From positions 8,346,001 through 8,410,000 of the forward strand of contig NC_077232.1 of NCBI RefSeq assembly GCF_027887165.1: a stretch of 64,000 bases of DNA, written 5' to 3'. Positions 11,086 through 21,790 of this stretch are shown here, one piece after another. Numbering within the stretch: position 1 is the first letter of the stretch; each line of letters begins with the position of its first letter. This DNA is from Monodelphis domestica (Eukaryota; Chordata; Mammalia; Didelphimorphia; Didelphidae). The notes beneath the pieces were generated by a model, which was given only the letters and a program-made list of their open reading frames with translations, searched no databases and was not told the origin of the DNA. Both the position numbers and the translations under genes were made by a program.

Positions 11086-11584
11086 AGTTTGAAAACAAAA
11101 GGAATACTGACTATAACAATCAATGAGATTTGATCAAGCTTCTATTCTTTCCAGGGTTCTCTGATTCTATGGAACCTTGACATAACAACAATGCTTTGTG
11201 ACTGTACCTGAGCTTAAGAAATGGCAACTACAGCGACAAACCACACTAAATCTCCATCTGAACCTGGACCTAGAATAACCTTAGGGAATTTTCCAGATAA
11301 AGCAACTATTACCTTAAAATCTGTTTCTGAAGCCCCTATGAGATGCAGGCAAGCCTGATTGGGGTCTCATCCAAAGAACTGATTGACACCTCATATTGTC
11401 TATATGTTGAGGGAACAAGTTTTATTATAAGAGAATATATAATATGGTTATAGTTAGCTGGCTAGTTTCGTAAGGAAGGAAGATATCTAGGTAAATAAGG
11501 TAAGCCACGGTGAGTGGGGGTTTTCAAGGATGTGTAATGGTTAGAATGGGTTTGACTAAATTATAAGAGTAGAAAAATGCTGTA
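11086..11584 (+). other. retroviral leader-like internal sequence, no open frame
   Basis: The sequence continues from the LTR and PBS into about 500 bp with an ATGGCAACTACAGCGAC start-like site at 11221, but no frame stays open. It probably is the 5' untranslated region and the start of gag of a deleted provirus; this is inferred from position only. Confidence 0.4.
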
Positions 11585-11589
11585 GTCGC

Positions 11590-12804
11590 TGTTGGGAGCC
11601 ATCAGTCCATGATGCCTAGACAGAGTCACACGTGGTAGCCAGGGAGACCACAGAGTGGTCCTTGGTGAGATGTGATTGCCCACCCGACCCCCTTGCATGA
11701 CCTCTTTCATCAATGCCCCTTACCTATGAATTGACATGATTATTATTCCCCATAGTCTCAAAAGAAATAATGCAAGAGCAAAACATATGTACCCTTATTC
11801 CCTAAAACATCCCCAAAAGATCAGACCTCAAAACCAATCCCAAAAGACTATCATGGGTTAACTTTTACTTAGGTACATAATTCCCAACAAAACCACAGCT
11901 ACAGGCCAAGCCCAAAACTTTCTCATGAAGCCAGCACACAAGTCAATCATAGAGAGGCCCAAGTGATAAATAAGTACAAGTACATCAAGCTTCAGTATGC
12001 CTCAGTGACTCAGGAACTCCCTAGAAGCCACCAGTCTAAATTAGAATTATGTTCCCAGACCCCTTGGACCCTATGGTATGATTGTTGAATTGTCTTCTAA
12101 GAACTGCTAATTAATTATTGCATTTTATTAAAAGCAATAAGTAATTTTCCTTGATTGTAAGCTCACAGGGTAATGAGAAATGAGAAATGAGAAAATTAAG
12201 CCACCTGTGATGAAATCATTTATCTTGTGTGCAACCTTTATTCTGTCTGTAATCACAATACAAAAATATAGAATGTTAATCAAGTGATTTGTTAAAAGTT
12301 AATGTATGGGGGCAGCTGGGTAGCTCAGTGGATTGAGAGCCAGGCCTAGAGATGGGAGGTCCTAGGTTCAAATCTGGCCTCAGACACTTCCCAGCTGTGT
12401 GACCCTGGGCAAGTCACTTGACCCCCATTGCCTAGCCCTTACCACTCTTCTGCCTTGGAGCCAATACACAGTATTGACTCCAAGATGGAAGGTAAGGGTT
12501 TAAAAAAATTTTTTTTTTAATTTAAAAAAAAAAAAGTTAATGTATCACTTTTCCAATTATCTCTCTATGAACATGTGTGTTAGGTAATGTAATCTGCATG
12601 CCAAGAAAATGGGTATAAAAATAAATCCCAGGCCTGGGAATGTCAGAGCAGCTGAGATGCAAAGCAATCCCATGGCCGTAATGATTAAGCTGTCTTCCGT
12701 TTGTTATTTATTTTATTTTATTTTATTTTATTTATTTTGACTGATTGTTCGCCACCTGTTGGGAACCCTGGAGTTGTGAGTGAGGCTGGACCCTGACTGT
12801 GGCA
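11590..12804 (+). mobile_element. solo LTR (family A), plus strand
   Basis: It starts TGTTGGGAGCCATC and ends ...CTGTGGCA. A GTCGC target duplication lies at 11585-11589 and 12805-12809. It carries a TATAAAAATA box near 12614 and AATAAA nearby, a TTTTA microsatellite (12702-12740), and a SINE inserted at 12308-12531. Without the SINE the LTR is about 980 bp. There is no internal retroviral sequence between its ends, so it is a solo LTR left by recombination. Confidence 0.88.
12308..12531 (+). repeat. SINE (family 1, WSINE1-like), intact
   Basis: A full-length copy runs from GGGGGCAGCTGGGTAGCTC to GGAAGGTAAGGGTTT and an A/T-rich tail. It has a perfect 14-bp target duplication, AAAAGTTAATGTAT (12294-12307, 12532-12545). 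It sits inside the solo LTR and so is younger than it. Confidence 0.95.
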
Positions 12805-12810
12805 GTCGCC

Positions 12811-13924
12811 ATTTATAGAAATTAACCCTTAAGTCACAAAACTGTTAATAGCTCTAATAGCTTTATCATAGTAAGATAATAAGAAAGGGAAGTACAGAAA
12901 GGAGGTAAATTATTAAAAAATTATTTTAAAAAATTATCCCATAATCTGTCTCAGTATCAGAAAACACCACCATCATCCCCAGGCACCAATCACAATTTCT
13001 CAATTAGCCTGGCGCCACCTAGGGGGGCAGTGCCTCTGGGATCAATTCCCTGGTTGCTAATTGACCCAAATTCAAAGCAAATGGAAGGGAAGTCTAAATC
13101 TCTGATTGATTAAATCAAAATATAAATTCCCTTCTCACAGATGTTTTTTATCTTGCTTAGTTACTAAGTTAGGGGTTGCTTGTTTGGGCAGTTGATGCCC
13201 TGTGTTTCCAAGGAGCTAATGTCCCTTTCCCCATGGTCTACTTTGTTCTTTGTGGCCTTACCCATGATTCACTCTATTTTCCCAGTGGGGAGAGCAAACT
13301 GCAATTTAAATGGATGTTAAAGATACATTAAACATATTAGGGCAACTTTTCTGGGTCAAATTTTGCTTTTTGTTCCAGGCAAACTCCAAGGAAGGCAGTG
13401 ATTGTGGTAATTGAACCTTGTTTGTCCCGAGTCCTGTGTGACTGAGAAACCGAACCACCTGTACTTGCTGTTCAGAGACCCCAAGCAAGTGCTTAGGTTA
13501 TGTCTGAAGATTGTTGTAAAGAGTTTTCTCATAATTGTGTCCCACGTGTCCTTTCTGAAAGGTGGCCCTACGCTAATTGACTAAGTATTTTTCTATGTTC
13601 TTTTGATTGTTACAGCTACTTGGGAGGGCTTATGGGACATTTAAGCCTATATCACCTAGGCCTACTCCAAGATTTGATTATTACACCCCTTGCTTGCATT
13701 ATGGAGGGTTTTGAGCAATAGAAAGCTAGCTGGCCCTGTAGCTGATGGGTTCCTTCCTTGGGAGAGTCTTGCCTGTATGCAGTTCTGCCATACCTTTATC
13801 TCTCCCCCTCCCTTTAGTGTTCTGTCTCCCTCTCCCTCCCTCTCATCCTCCTCTTCCCCCTCCCTCTCTTCTCTCTCCCTATCTCCTAAAAAACAGAGCC
13901 TACCTAAAAAAAGGCTGGGAAAGT
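12811..13924. other. non-coding stretch before an L1 relic
   Basis: No exon is recognised. It includes a CTCF-like sequence at 13009-13028 and a CT-rich run (13800-13890) that gives spurious open frames in several registers. The right part may be L1 5' UTR, since L1 ORF1 follows. Confidence 0.4.
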
Positions 13925-14085
13925 GAGCAGACCACAAAAAAGGACCTAGAGAATTTTTATGGGAACAAAGAGCAAGGTGCATACACAGAAGAGGTCAATG
14001 AAAGCAAAGCAAACAGATGCAAAGTACAAAATAAAAATATGAATTGGACACAGAATCTAGAAGACCTCAAAAATTACTTCAAAAA

Positions 14086-14864
14086 TGCCACGGGAAGGGT
14101 CCAGCCCCACTGGCGACTCCAGGGTTTCCGACAGGTGGCGAACGATCAGTCAAAATAAATAACAAACAGAAGACAGCTTAATCATTACGGCCATGGGATT
14201 GCTTTGCATCTCAAAGCTGCTCCACTATCCCCATGTCTGATCTTTATTTTTATACCCATTCTCTTGGCATGCAGATACACAAAATCAAAGAGAGATCATT
14301 GGAAAAGTGATACATTGACTTTTAACAAATCACTTGATTAACATTCTATATTTTTGTATTGTGATTACAGACAGAATAAAGGTTGCACACAAGATAAATG
14401 ATTTTGTCACAGGTGGCTTATTAGGGAGTTTGAGTTACTGATTTGTGTAATTGAGTCACTGAGGCATATTGAAGCTTAGGGTACCTGCACTGTACCTGAA
14501 CCTATTGTACGGGCCTCTAGGATTGATTTGTGTGCTGGCTTCATGAGAAAGTTCTGGGCTTGGCCTGTTGCTGGGAATTATGTACCTAAGTAAAAATTAA
14601 CCCATGATAGTCTTTTGGGATTGGGTTTGAGGTCTGATCATTTGGGGATGTTTTGAAGAATTAGGGTATTGCTCTTGCATTATTTTTTTTTTGAGACTAG
14701 GAGGAATAATAATCATGTCAATTCATAGGTAAGGGGCATTGATGAAAGAAACCATGTAAAAGGGGGTCGGGTGGGCAATCACATGTCACCAAGGACCACT
14801 TTGTGGTCTCCCCAGCTACCACACATGACTCTGTCAAGGTGTCTTGGTCTGATGGCTCCCAGCA
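14086..14864 (-). mobile_element. solo LTR (family A), minus strand
   Basis: It is the same LTR as at 11590-12804 but in reverse orientation. It ends TGCCA...CAGCA on the plus strand and is flanked by a perfect 6-bp duplication, CAAAAA (14080-14085 and 14865-14870). It interrupts L1 ORF1, so it inserted after the L1. Confidence 0.9.
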
Positions 14865-14880
14865 CAAAAACCAATGAAGA

Positions 14881-15085
14881 GGGGGAAGCTGGGTGGCTCA
14901 GTAGATGAAGAGTCAGGCCCAGAGACAGGAGGCCCTGAGTTCAAATCTTGCCCCAGACACTTTCTAGCTGTGTGACCCTGGGAAAGTCACTCAACCCCCA
15001 CTGCCTAGCCCTCACTACTCTTCTGCCTTGGAACCAATACCCAGTAATGATTCTAAGATGGACAGTAAGGGTTTAAAAAAAAGTT
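14881..15085 (+). repeat. SINE (family 1)
   Basis: A copy of the WSINE1-like family with GGGAAGCTGGGTGGCTCAG at the start and GACAGTAAGGGTTTAAAA at the end. It lies inside the L1 ORF1 relic just past the solo LTR. Confidence 0.9.
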
Positions 15086-15584
15086 TAAAAAGGCAGAGGA
15101 AAAATGGGGAAGAAAAATGAAAGCAATGCAAGAAGAAATGAAAAAGGAGGCTCAAAAGTTGATGGAGGTAACTCAGGCTTTAAAAATTAGAATTTAGCAA
15201 CTAGAAGCTACTGATTTCATGAGATATCAAGAAACAATAAAACAAAATCAAATGAATGAAAAAATAGAAGAAAATAGGAAATATCCCACTGAAAAAACAA
15301 CTGACTTAGAAAATAGATCCAGGAGACACAATTTAAGAATTATTGGACTACCTGAAAGCCATTATCAAAAAAAAAAAAAAAGTCATCATAATACAAGAAA
15401 TTATCAAAGAAAACTGCCTAGATATTCTTGAATAAAATAAAAAGGGTGCCAAATGTTTGAGTATCTCTATCATTCCTATTCAACATGCTTAATGGATTCT
15501 TAATAGTCCATTGTTCAGTCTAAGAGAAGGATCAGTCTGAGAGTTCCCTGAAGGCAAGTTTAACCAATTAAAATAAGAATTAGG

Positions 15585-15990
15585 GTTTGACCAATCAAAA
15601 CAAGGACTGTTTCAATCCTATCTATATGCATAATGTTTTTCTTCCACCAACCAGAGGAAGAAGAGATTATATGCTGCTCTTAAGTTTCAGTTTCTTTTTT
15701 TTTTAAACCCTTACCTTCTGTCTTGGAGTCAATACTGTGTATTGGCTCCAAGGCAGAAGAGTGGTAAGGGCTAGGCAATGGGGGTCAAGTGACTTGCCCA
15801 AGGTCACACAGCTGGGAAGTGTCTGAGGCCAGATTTGAACCTAGGACCTCCCATCTCTAGGCCTAGCTCTCAATCCACTGAGCTACCCAGCTTCCCCCTT
15901 AAGTTTCAGTTTCTACACATCACTTCTTGTCAGGTCAGCTAGATGTAATTCCCTAAGAGGCGTCTATAGTATTTCTATTCCCCACAGAAA
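15585..15990 (+). repeat. LTR-like direct repeat, copy 1, with SINE insertion
   Basis: CCAATCAAAACAAGGACTG, GATTATATGCTGCTCTTAAG and the following TTTCAGTTTCTACACATCAC match 18510-18700. The repeat has CCAAT-like and TATA-like (GATTATATG) sequence and looks like a U3/R region. A SINE (15696-15898) splits it. Confidence 0.65.
15696..15898 (-). repeat. SINE (family 1), minus strand
   Basis: A full-length copy on the minus strand with a perfect 16-bp target duplication, TTAAGTTTCAGTTTCT, at 15680-15695 and 15899-15914. Confidence 0.95.
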
Positions 15991-16549
15991 CCTTTAAAGT
16001 TCTCAATAAGAGTCCACTTCCAGACAAAAACCTTAGTTTGTATATTCAATCCAGGCTCACTCTCAAAAAACCTTTGGCCAAAAACAACAGACTATGGATA
16101 GCCAGCAAACTTTGGGAATTCAATGATATTTTCTGAGCCAGGATCGAACTCTGTGGATCTCCACAGCACAACAAAGGGAAATGGCCACACACTTGGCCCA
16201 GTCTCAAAGAATTTGCTTATATTAGCTAACAGAAGCCTCTTCCTTCATTCTCAGCAGGAGAAAGGTGCAAATCCAGGAAGAAATACAATGTTAATGCAAT
16301 TCAAATATACTTATGATTATTCTGGTACATGCACCAAATGCTTCCCTTCAGACAGAGAATCCTCTCTGCTTCCAGCAACCCATCCAAGTGGAAAAAAAGC
16401 TTCTAAGGATAGAGATAGTCATCTACCAGAACCAGGGATGCCTTATCAGCATGTGCTCTAATATCTCTCCAGGGTCCTTACCTCCCACATCCTCACTGCT
16501 CTCCTGAAAGCCTCTCCTCACGAGATGGTCTTTACAATAATTATATAAT
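15991..16549. other. non-coding stretch, possible internal sequence of an LTR element
   Basis: It lies between two copies of an LTR-like repeat. Open frames of about 110 codons (16123-16461) have no recognisable domain. I cannot tell whether this is retroviral internal sequence. Confidence 0.35.
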
Positions 16550-16712
16550 AATAGCTTTTATATCATTTTAAGGTTTGCAGAGCACTTTAAAAATATTATC
16601 TTAGTTGAGCCTCATAACAACCCTATAAGGTAGTTGCTATTATTATCTCCATTTTACAGAGAAAGAAACTGAGGCAAATGAACTCAAGTCTATCTGATTC
16701 TAGTTCCAGTGC
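16550..16712 (+). repeat. MIR-type SINE relic
   Basis: AGGTTTGCAGAGCACTTTA, CTCATAACAACCCTATAAGG and CCATTTTACAGAGAAAGAAA are typical MIR/THER wording. Confidence 0.8.
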
Positions 16713-17122
16713 CCTGTTAAAGTGATTTTTAGTTAATTCTATTCCTTACATTCCCAGAGGTTGAAGCAAAGGTCTGAACTGAGTAAATTGATTGTGAATC
16801 AGTCTTGCCTCTGTGTAATTAAATCTGCTCCCCAGTACTCTAAATTCCAGCTTCCCGTGTTCCTTTTCACATTATGTACTAATGTCGAGAAGATGAAGTT
16901 CATGTATGACTCTGCCCCTCTCACTCTTTTCCCCTGATCTCAGCTGGGAAAGCTGGCTTTATGCCAGGCAGGAGAACCCACACACATGGGTTTACTTTTT
17001 GTTAGATAATTAGGTTTGAACTTCTATTTCTTTTAGTTTACTTTCTTTCTACTTCAAGTGATTATTAATAAACTTTATAAAATATAATACTTGGAGTTGT
17101 TGAATATTAATTTAAATTTTAC
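16713..17122 (+). mobile_element. possible solo LTR
   Basis: The MIR breaks at 16712 and a segment beginning TGTTAAAGTGA and ending TTTTACA follows, with an AATAAA signal near 17067. No clear target duplication was found. Confidence 0.4.
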
Positions 17123-17837
17123 ACTTCTTCCCAGAAATTAGAAGACTGAATTTGAAAAAGGACAATCCACTCTGAAGATCCAGAGAGCCACCCTTAAAGG
17201 CTACTCCAGAAACTCCTAAATACAAAGAATGATTTTTAAATGAATTAGATTACTCCTTTCCTAAGGATTTAGTTTCATTAAATACAATGACCCCTAAGCA
17301 ACTATATTCCCCTCTCTATCACCCAAAACACTTGGGACTAGGCTAAAGCATCTTTCTCAAATATCTGTGACCTCTTATATGGGTACCTCTTAGTTCCCAG
17401 GCATTTGTAAATTCACAAACCATCCCCTAGTATTCTCCCTAAAAACCTATATGAGCAACTTGCATTTTGTGGACATTGGAAGTCTCAGAACTGTAATTCT
17501 GTGTTGTCTTCCCAGATTAATCTGCCTTCCTCAATTAAAAACCCTTATAACTACTTTTGTAGTTCTGTGGGGTTTTTTCCAAGCTCTAACCACTGAACTA
17601 CCAACTACCTCACAGTTTTTCAATTGTTTAAAAATGTTTCATTTCATTATTCTCACTTATTTTTATATCTCCATTGTGTCTGAATATGTCCCTCCCTCTC
17701 CCCTATCCAGAGGGCCATTTTTAAAGCAGCAAAACCAGCCCACACAATGGTATGTGATAGCTGGAGTAATGCCTAAGCAACTTCTGGTTTTCAGTCCTTT
17801 CCCTCCTCCTGCTCCAATCTGTTCTGCACATTTTTTG
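17123..17837. other. non-coding stretch, nothing recognised
   Basis: A 134-codon open frame (17451-17855) has no recognisable domain or splice context. I see nothing else in this part. Confidence 0.35.
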
Positions 17838-18100
17838 TTCAGTCATTTCATCTGACTCTTAATGACCCTATTAGGGCTTTTTTTTTTTTGGCAAAGATAC
17901 TGAAGTGGTTTGTCATTTCCTTCTCCAGATCATTTTACAGATGAGAAAGTAGGTAAAGAGAGAGGTAAACAGGGTTTAAGTGATTTGCCCAGTGTCACCT
18001 AGCTAGTTAGTTAATTGTCTGAGGCCAGATTTTAAACTGTGGAAGATGTCTTCCTGACTCCAGGCCCAGCATTCTATCCTCTGTATCATCTAGCTATCCT
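17838..18100 (-). repeat. tRNA-derived SINE (family 2), minus strand
   Basis: It has the reverse complement of the family 2 body (GGTTTGTCATTTCCTTCTCC) and head (CCTCTGTATCATCTAGCT). Confidence 0.8.
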
Positions 18101-18379
18101 ATTCTGAATATTTCTACTACTTTAATCTTTCTAAACTATAGAATCTAAGAATTGTTGAATTGGAAAGAACTCCAGCTTCCCTCCAGCACAATAAAAGTAG
18201 TCTTTCTACAACATATTCAACAAGAGATCATCCCTCTGGTTCGGGACCAATGGCCTTGCTTGAAGGTCCATTGTAATTTAGCTAAAACCAATTCCACGTA
18301 CAGGCAGGATTTCTGAATCTGGCAGGTTCAACTGGACACCACCTCTGCACTCTGCTATAGGGAATGGTTCCATGTGTCT

Positions 18380-18700
18380 CTGCTGGCTCGTTATTTTAAG
18401 CAGACAAGACATGCATTGGCTGGTTACTTGAGAGTTACAAAGTTATCTCAAAAGTTAGCTAATGGGATGGACAATTTACAGACCCAATTATCCTATTTAT
18501 TCAAGCAATCAATCAAAACAAAGATTGTTTCAATCTATCTGCCTAATGTTTTTCTTCAACCAATCAGAGGAGGTTATATGCTGCTCTTGAGTTTCAGTTT
18601 CTACACATCACTTATCACTTCTTATCTGTCACTTTCTATCTCATCAGGCAGATGTACTTCCCTGAGAGGAGTCCACGCTATCTCTATTCCCCATACAAGA
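18380..18700 (+). repeat. LTR-like direct repeat, copy 2
   Basis: CAATCAAAACAAAGATTG, ACCAATCAGAGGAGG, TTATATGCTGCTCTTGAG and TTTCAGTTTCTACACATCAC match 15585-15990 without its SINE. The two copies in the same orientation could be the LTRs of one decayed element, but no retroviral gene is visible between them. Confidence 0.6.
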
Positions 18701-18942
18701 CAAACTCAAGAACAATATAAACACAACTACAAAATATTCAAAGTCAGATCTAGACAACTGGGGGAAAATCCTATTAATTGCTCATGGATAGGCCAAACAG
18801 ATACAATAAAATGACAATTCCACCTAAATTAATTTACTGTTTAATACCATACTAATAAAACCATCCAAAAATTATTTCCTAGAGCCGTAAAAAATAGTAA
18901 TAAAATTCATCTGGAAAAGCAAAAGGCCAAGAATATGGATCT

Positions 18943-19502
18943 TGTCAATGTTGAATCTAGAAGTCCCCAAACTTGTAGTTTAGAGGGATTTGGTGATCCC
19001 CAGTTTATTTAGTTCAGAGGTATAAACCTCAGGTTTTGACCTGGTCACATGAGAGTTCCTCCCTGAGGGAAAGTCCTACTTCACCGGTCTCAGGCTAACA
19101 ATAGACCATCCTGGTAGTTTGGGTGGAAATAGCTAATCCCATCAGATGTATCTCTTTTTGTCCCAATGGTTTCTCCCCCTAGGCTAAAGTCCTTTACCAA
19201 GGTGGCCTGGCCCTGGGCTAGGTCTTTCCCTTTTGTGTCCATTGTGAAGCATCAGTCCTGCTATCTTAGTTGGTAGGGCCTGAGACTCTTGATCTCAGGG
19301 TTGTGGGTTCAAGTCTAACATTGTGTGAGAAAGCACAATTGGCTTTCCCAGGGGTCAGTGTTCAGAGTGACCAGAGTTCAGTCTGTGCAGCTGTGTGGTG
19401 CACAGCTCTGTGTAGACGCCTACTATTGCATTGAACCCCTTGTTCCCTTGATTAAAGAGTGATTTCTGACTATTTAATAGTTCTGGGTTTTTTCCCTCAA
19501 CA
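18943..19502 (+). mobile_element. solo LTR with embedded tRNA-Lys-like segment
   Basis: This 560-bp element starts TGTCAATG and ends CTCAACA, and has a perfect 4-bp duplication ATCT (18939-18942, 19503-19506). An ATTAAA poly(A) signal lies near 19450. Both sides continue L1 ORF2, which fixes the boundaries independently. Within it, 19255-19327 aligns well with a tRNA-Lys(CUU) gene. Confidence 0.9.
19255..19327 (+). other. tRNA-Lys(CUU)-like sequence inside an LTR
   Basis: The central part fits a tRNA cloverleaf: a perfect 5-bp anticodon stem TGAGA/TCTCA around the loop CTCTTGA (anticodon CTT at 19288-19290), an AGTTGGTAG D loop, and a GTGGGTTCAAGTCTAAC T arm with one mismatch. The acceptor stem does not pair well and no CCA or T-run terminator follows, so it is not called as a functional tRNA gene. 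It could be a captured tRNA fragment. Confidence 0.65.
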
Positions 19503-20596
19503 ATCTCAAATTGTATTACAAAGCAACAATCATCAAAACAATCTGATACTCCTGGAGAAAGTATTGGATCAACGGACTAGATTAGGAACTAAACAGACAG
19601 TAGCAAATGACTCTAGAAACCTAGTGTTTGCGAAACCCAAAGATCCCAGCTTCTGGAAGAAAAACTCACTGTTCAAAAAAACCAGTAGGAAAACTGGAAA
19701 CCAGTTTGATAGAAACTAGGGGCAGACAAACGTCTAACATCATATACCGAGACAAAATCAAAATGGATACATGATTTAGAAACTGTCAACATGGAAATAT
19801 ATTCTGCGTTTTTTCTAGTTGACACAATAAAGGGTCGTATCATCAAAAATAGGGGAGCACAAAATAGTTTGTCTGTCAGATCTATGGACCAAGTAAGACA
19901 TAAGAGAACACCATGAGATGTAAAATAGATAATTTTGACTACATTGAATTAAAAGGGGTTTGAGAAAAGAAACCCAGTGCAACCAAGATTAGAAAGGAAA
20001 CAAAAAAAATAGAGGAAAATGTTTTTACAGTAAGTGTAAATGTTGGAGAGGATGTGGGGAAATTGGGACTCTAATAGTCTTTTGATGGAGCTGTGAACTG
20101 ATACCCTCCATTCTGGAGAGCAACATGGAACCAAGCTCAAAGGGTCATAAAACTTTGACCTGGCACCCTAAGAAATGAACAGGAGAATCATTTAAAAAAA
20201 AGTAGAGAGACTTAAATGAAGTGATCCAAGTGAATTAAGCAGAACCAGAAGAATACAATAACAGCAATAAAGTAGGATGATCAACTGAATGATAACTCTA
20301 ATCAGCAGTACAAGGAGCTGGGACAACTTCAAGGAGATATTAAAAGAACGAACCCTTCCTACACAGTTGGTCTTCTTGGGAACAGATCTCTGATACAATA
20401 GGGGAAACATCTAAGACTAACAACAGAGTACTGAACATTTTATTAGATCTGCCAGCCCCACCTAAGCTGAGATCATCAAATACTTTTAAGGTCTAGTCTG
20501 AAATGGGTGAATCTGGGACTTTCCTTGGAGTGAGTTCTCAGGGGACAGAGGCAAAATTGGGGCCTTCAGATTTCAAGTTGACACCTGGAAAGTTTT

Positions 20597-20803
20597 GTTG
20601 TTTTTTTTTAAACCCTTACCTTCTGTCTTGGAGTCAATACTGTGTATGGGTCCCAAGGCAGAAGAGTGGTAAGGGCTAGGCAATGGGGGTCAAGTGACTT
20701 GCCCAGGGTCACACAGCTGGGAAGTGTCTGAGGCCAGATTTGAACCTAGGACCTCCCATCTCTAGGACTGGCTCTCAATCCACTGAGCTACCCAACTGCC
20801 CCC
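20597..20803 (-). repeat. SINE (family 1), minus strand
   Basis: A full-length minus-strand copy with a perfect 12-bp duplication, CTGGAAAGTTTT, at 20585-20596 and 20804-20815. Confidence 0.95.
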
Positions 20804-20944
20804 CTGGAAAGTTTTTTATAACATGCTCAGGAGATTATTCTTATAATTGTTCTCTTCCCATTTCTATGTACACTGTTTTACACCACATTTATAAAGATTT
20901 TGACATCCTTTGGGTTCAAATTCTAGTTAAACTTTTACTAAATC

Positions 20945-21031
20945 AGTGAGTATTTATTCACTACTTACTATTTGCCAGGCACTGTGCTAAACACTGGAGA
21001 TACAAAGAGTCAAAAGACAGTCTCTAGCCTG
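20945..21031 (+). repeat. L2-type LINE relic, left part
   Basis: CCAGGCACTGTGCTAAACAC followed by GATACAAAGAGTCAAAAGAC is the common wording of marsupial L2-type LINE ends. It breaks at 21031 and resumes at 21444. Confidence 0.65.
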
Positions 21032-21443
21032 TGGACCTGAAAAAACACAGCACTACCAACAGTAGTTATGACAGAACAAGGAGATTAAAATTAAGAAAAC
21101 TACACAGAACAATAGCACTGAGATTAGAATCTGGACGCCCCAGCACTGGAGCTTCCACTGAATTACAGAAAAGGGGGGTGACTAAATAGACTTTGGAAAG
21201 GGGAGGAGCGATAACTAGGTTTCTACAGTTAGCTAGGGACAAACAAGACAGCCAGAGCGAAGGTGGTTAAAGGCTTCTTCAGTTTTGATTGTCCTGCTTA
21301 ACTTCAGTCTTCTGATTCCTGGGAAAGAGGCAAGATCAGTGAATTTGTGGTCAACTAACAGTCATTGTTTGCCTTTTGTTTTCTTTGTTTTAACATTCTG
21401 GAAAAGTCATAAAGAGATTCCCTGAAAATTAAGTCATCAATCG
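21032..21443. mobile_element. insertion within an L2 relic, possibly an LTR
   Basis: About 410 bp separate the two halves of an L2 relic. The insert starts TGTGGACC and ends CGCCA, as an LTR would, but I found no convincing target duplication. Confidence 0.4.
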
Positions 21444-21546
21444 CCAAGACTTTACAATCTAATGGGGAGACAACAGGCAAACAATTATGTTCAAACAAGA
21501 TATAGAAAGAATAAATGAGAAATAATTAAGAGAAGAAAGGCATTAG
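21444..21546 (+). repeat. L2-type LINE relic, right part
   Basis: TTTACAATCTAATGGGGAGA and the following CAACAGGCAAACAATTATG continue the relic at 20945. Confidence 0.65.
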
Positions 21547-21560
21547 AATTAGGAGAATTT

Positions 21561-21790
21561 TGGGGGCAGCTGGGTAGCTCAGTGGATTGAGAGATGGGTA
21601 GCTCAGTGGATTGAGAGCCAGGCCTAGAGACGGGAGGTCCTAGGTTCAAATCCGGCCTCAGCCACTTCCTAGCTATATGACCCTGGGCAAGTCACTTGAC
21701 CCCCATTGCCTAGCCCTTACCACTCTTCTGCCTTGGAGCCAATACACAGTATTGACTCCAAGACGGAAGGTAAGGGTTTAAAAAAAAAAT
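21561..21790 (+). repeat. SINE (family 1) with internal head duplication
   Basis: A full-length copy in which the 20-nt segment GTAGCTCAGTGGATTGAGAG occurs twice, six bases apart. The segment covers the A-box part of the tRNA-like head. A 14-bp duplication, AATTAGGAGAATTT, flanks it at 21547-21560 and 21791-21804. Confidence 0.93.

Larger units (their letters stand above)
13925..15432 (+). pseudogene. LINE-1 ORF1 relic, interrupted by a solo LTR and a SINE
   Basis: The conserved L1 ORF1 segment LENRSRRHNLRIIGLPE is encoded at about 15309-15355. The coiled-coil-like, lysine- and glutamate-rich part lies before it, at 15100-15300. The 5' part (13925-14085) is separated from the rest by the LTR at 14086-14864 and a SINE at 14881-15085, and stop codons break the frame. 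Only part of the RNA-binding domain remains. It is a dead copy. Confidence 0.85.
18690..20430 (+). pseudogene. LINE-1 ORF2 C-terminal relic, split by a solo LTR
   Basis: 18690-18942 and 19503-20430 together follow the distal part of L1 ORF2: TGACAATTCCACCTAAATT, AAATTCATCTGGAAAAGCAA, then GTATTACAAAGCAACAATCA and AAATGGATACATGATTTAGA. Stops and frameshifts are frequent. The LTR at 18943-19502 interrupts it and so is younger. The 3' end near 20430 is diverged. Confidence 0.85.

Noticed and set aside
12308-12380. tRNA genes at SINE heads (here and at all other SINE copies)
   Set aside because: The tRNA-like heads belong to full SINEs with tails and target duplications and have no intact cloverleaf.
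13662-14158. Open frames of 78-137 codons over the CT-rich run
   Set aside because: They depend on the low-complexity CT tract and run into the L1 relic and the LTR.
19255-19327. Functional tRNA-Lys gene
   Set aside because: The acceptor stem does not pair, the T stem has a mismatch, and no pol III terminator follows. It is reported only as tRNA-like sequence in an LTR.
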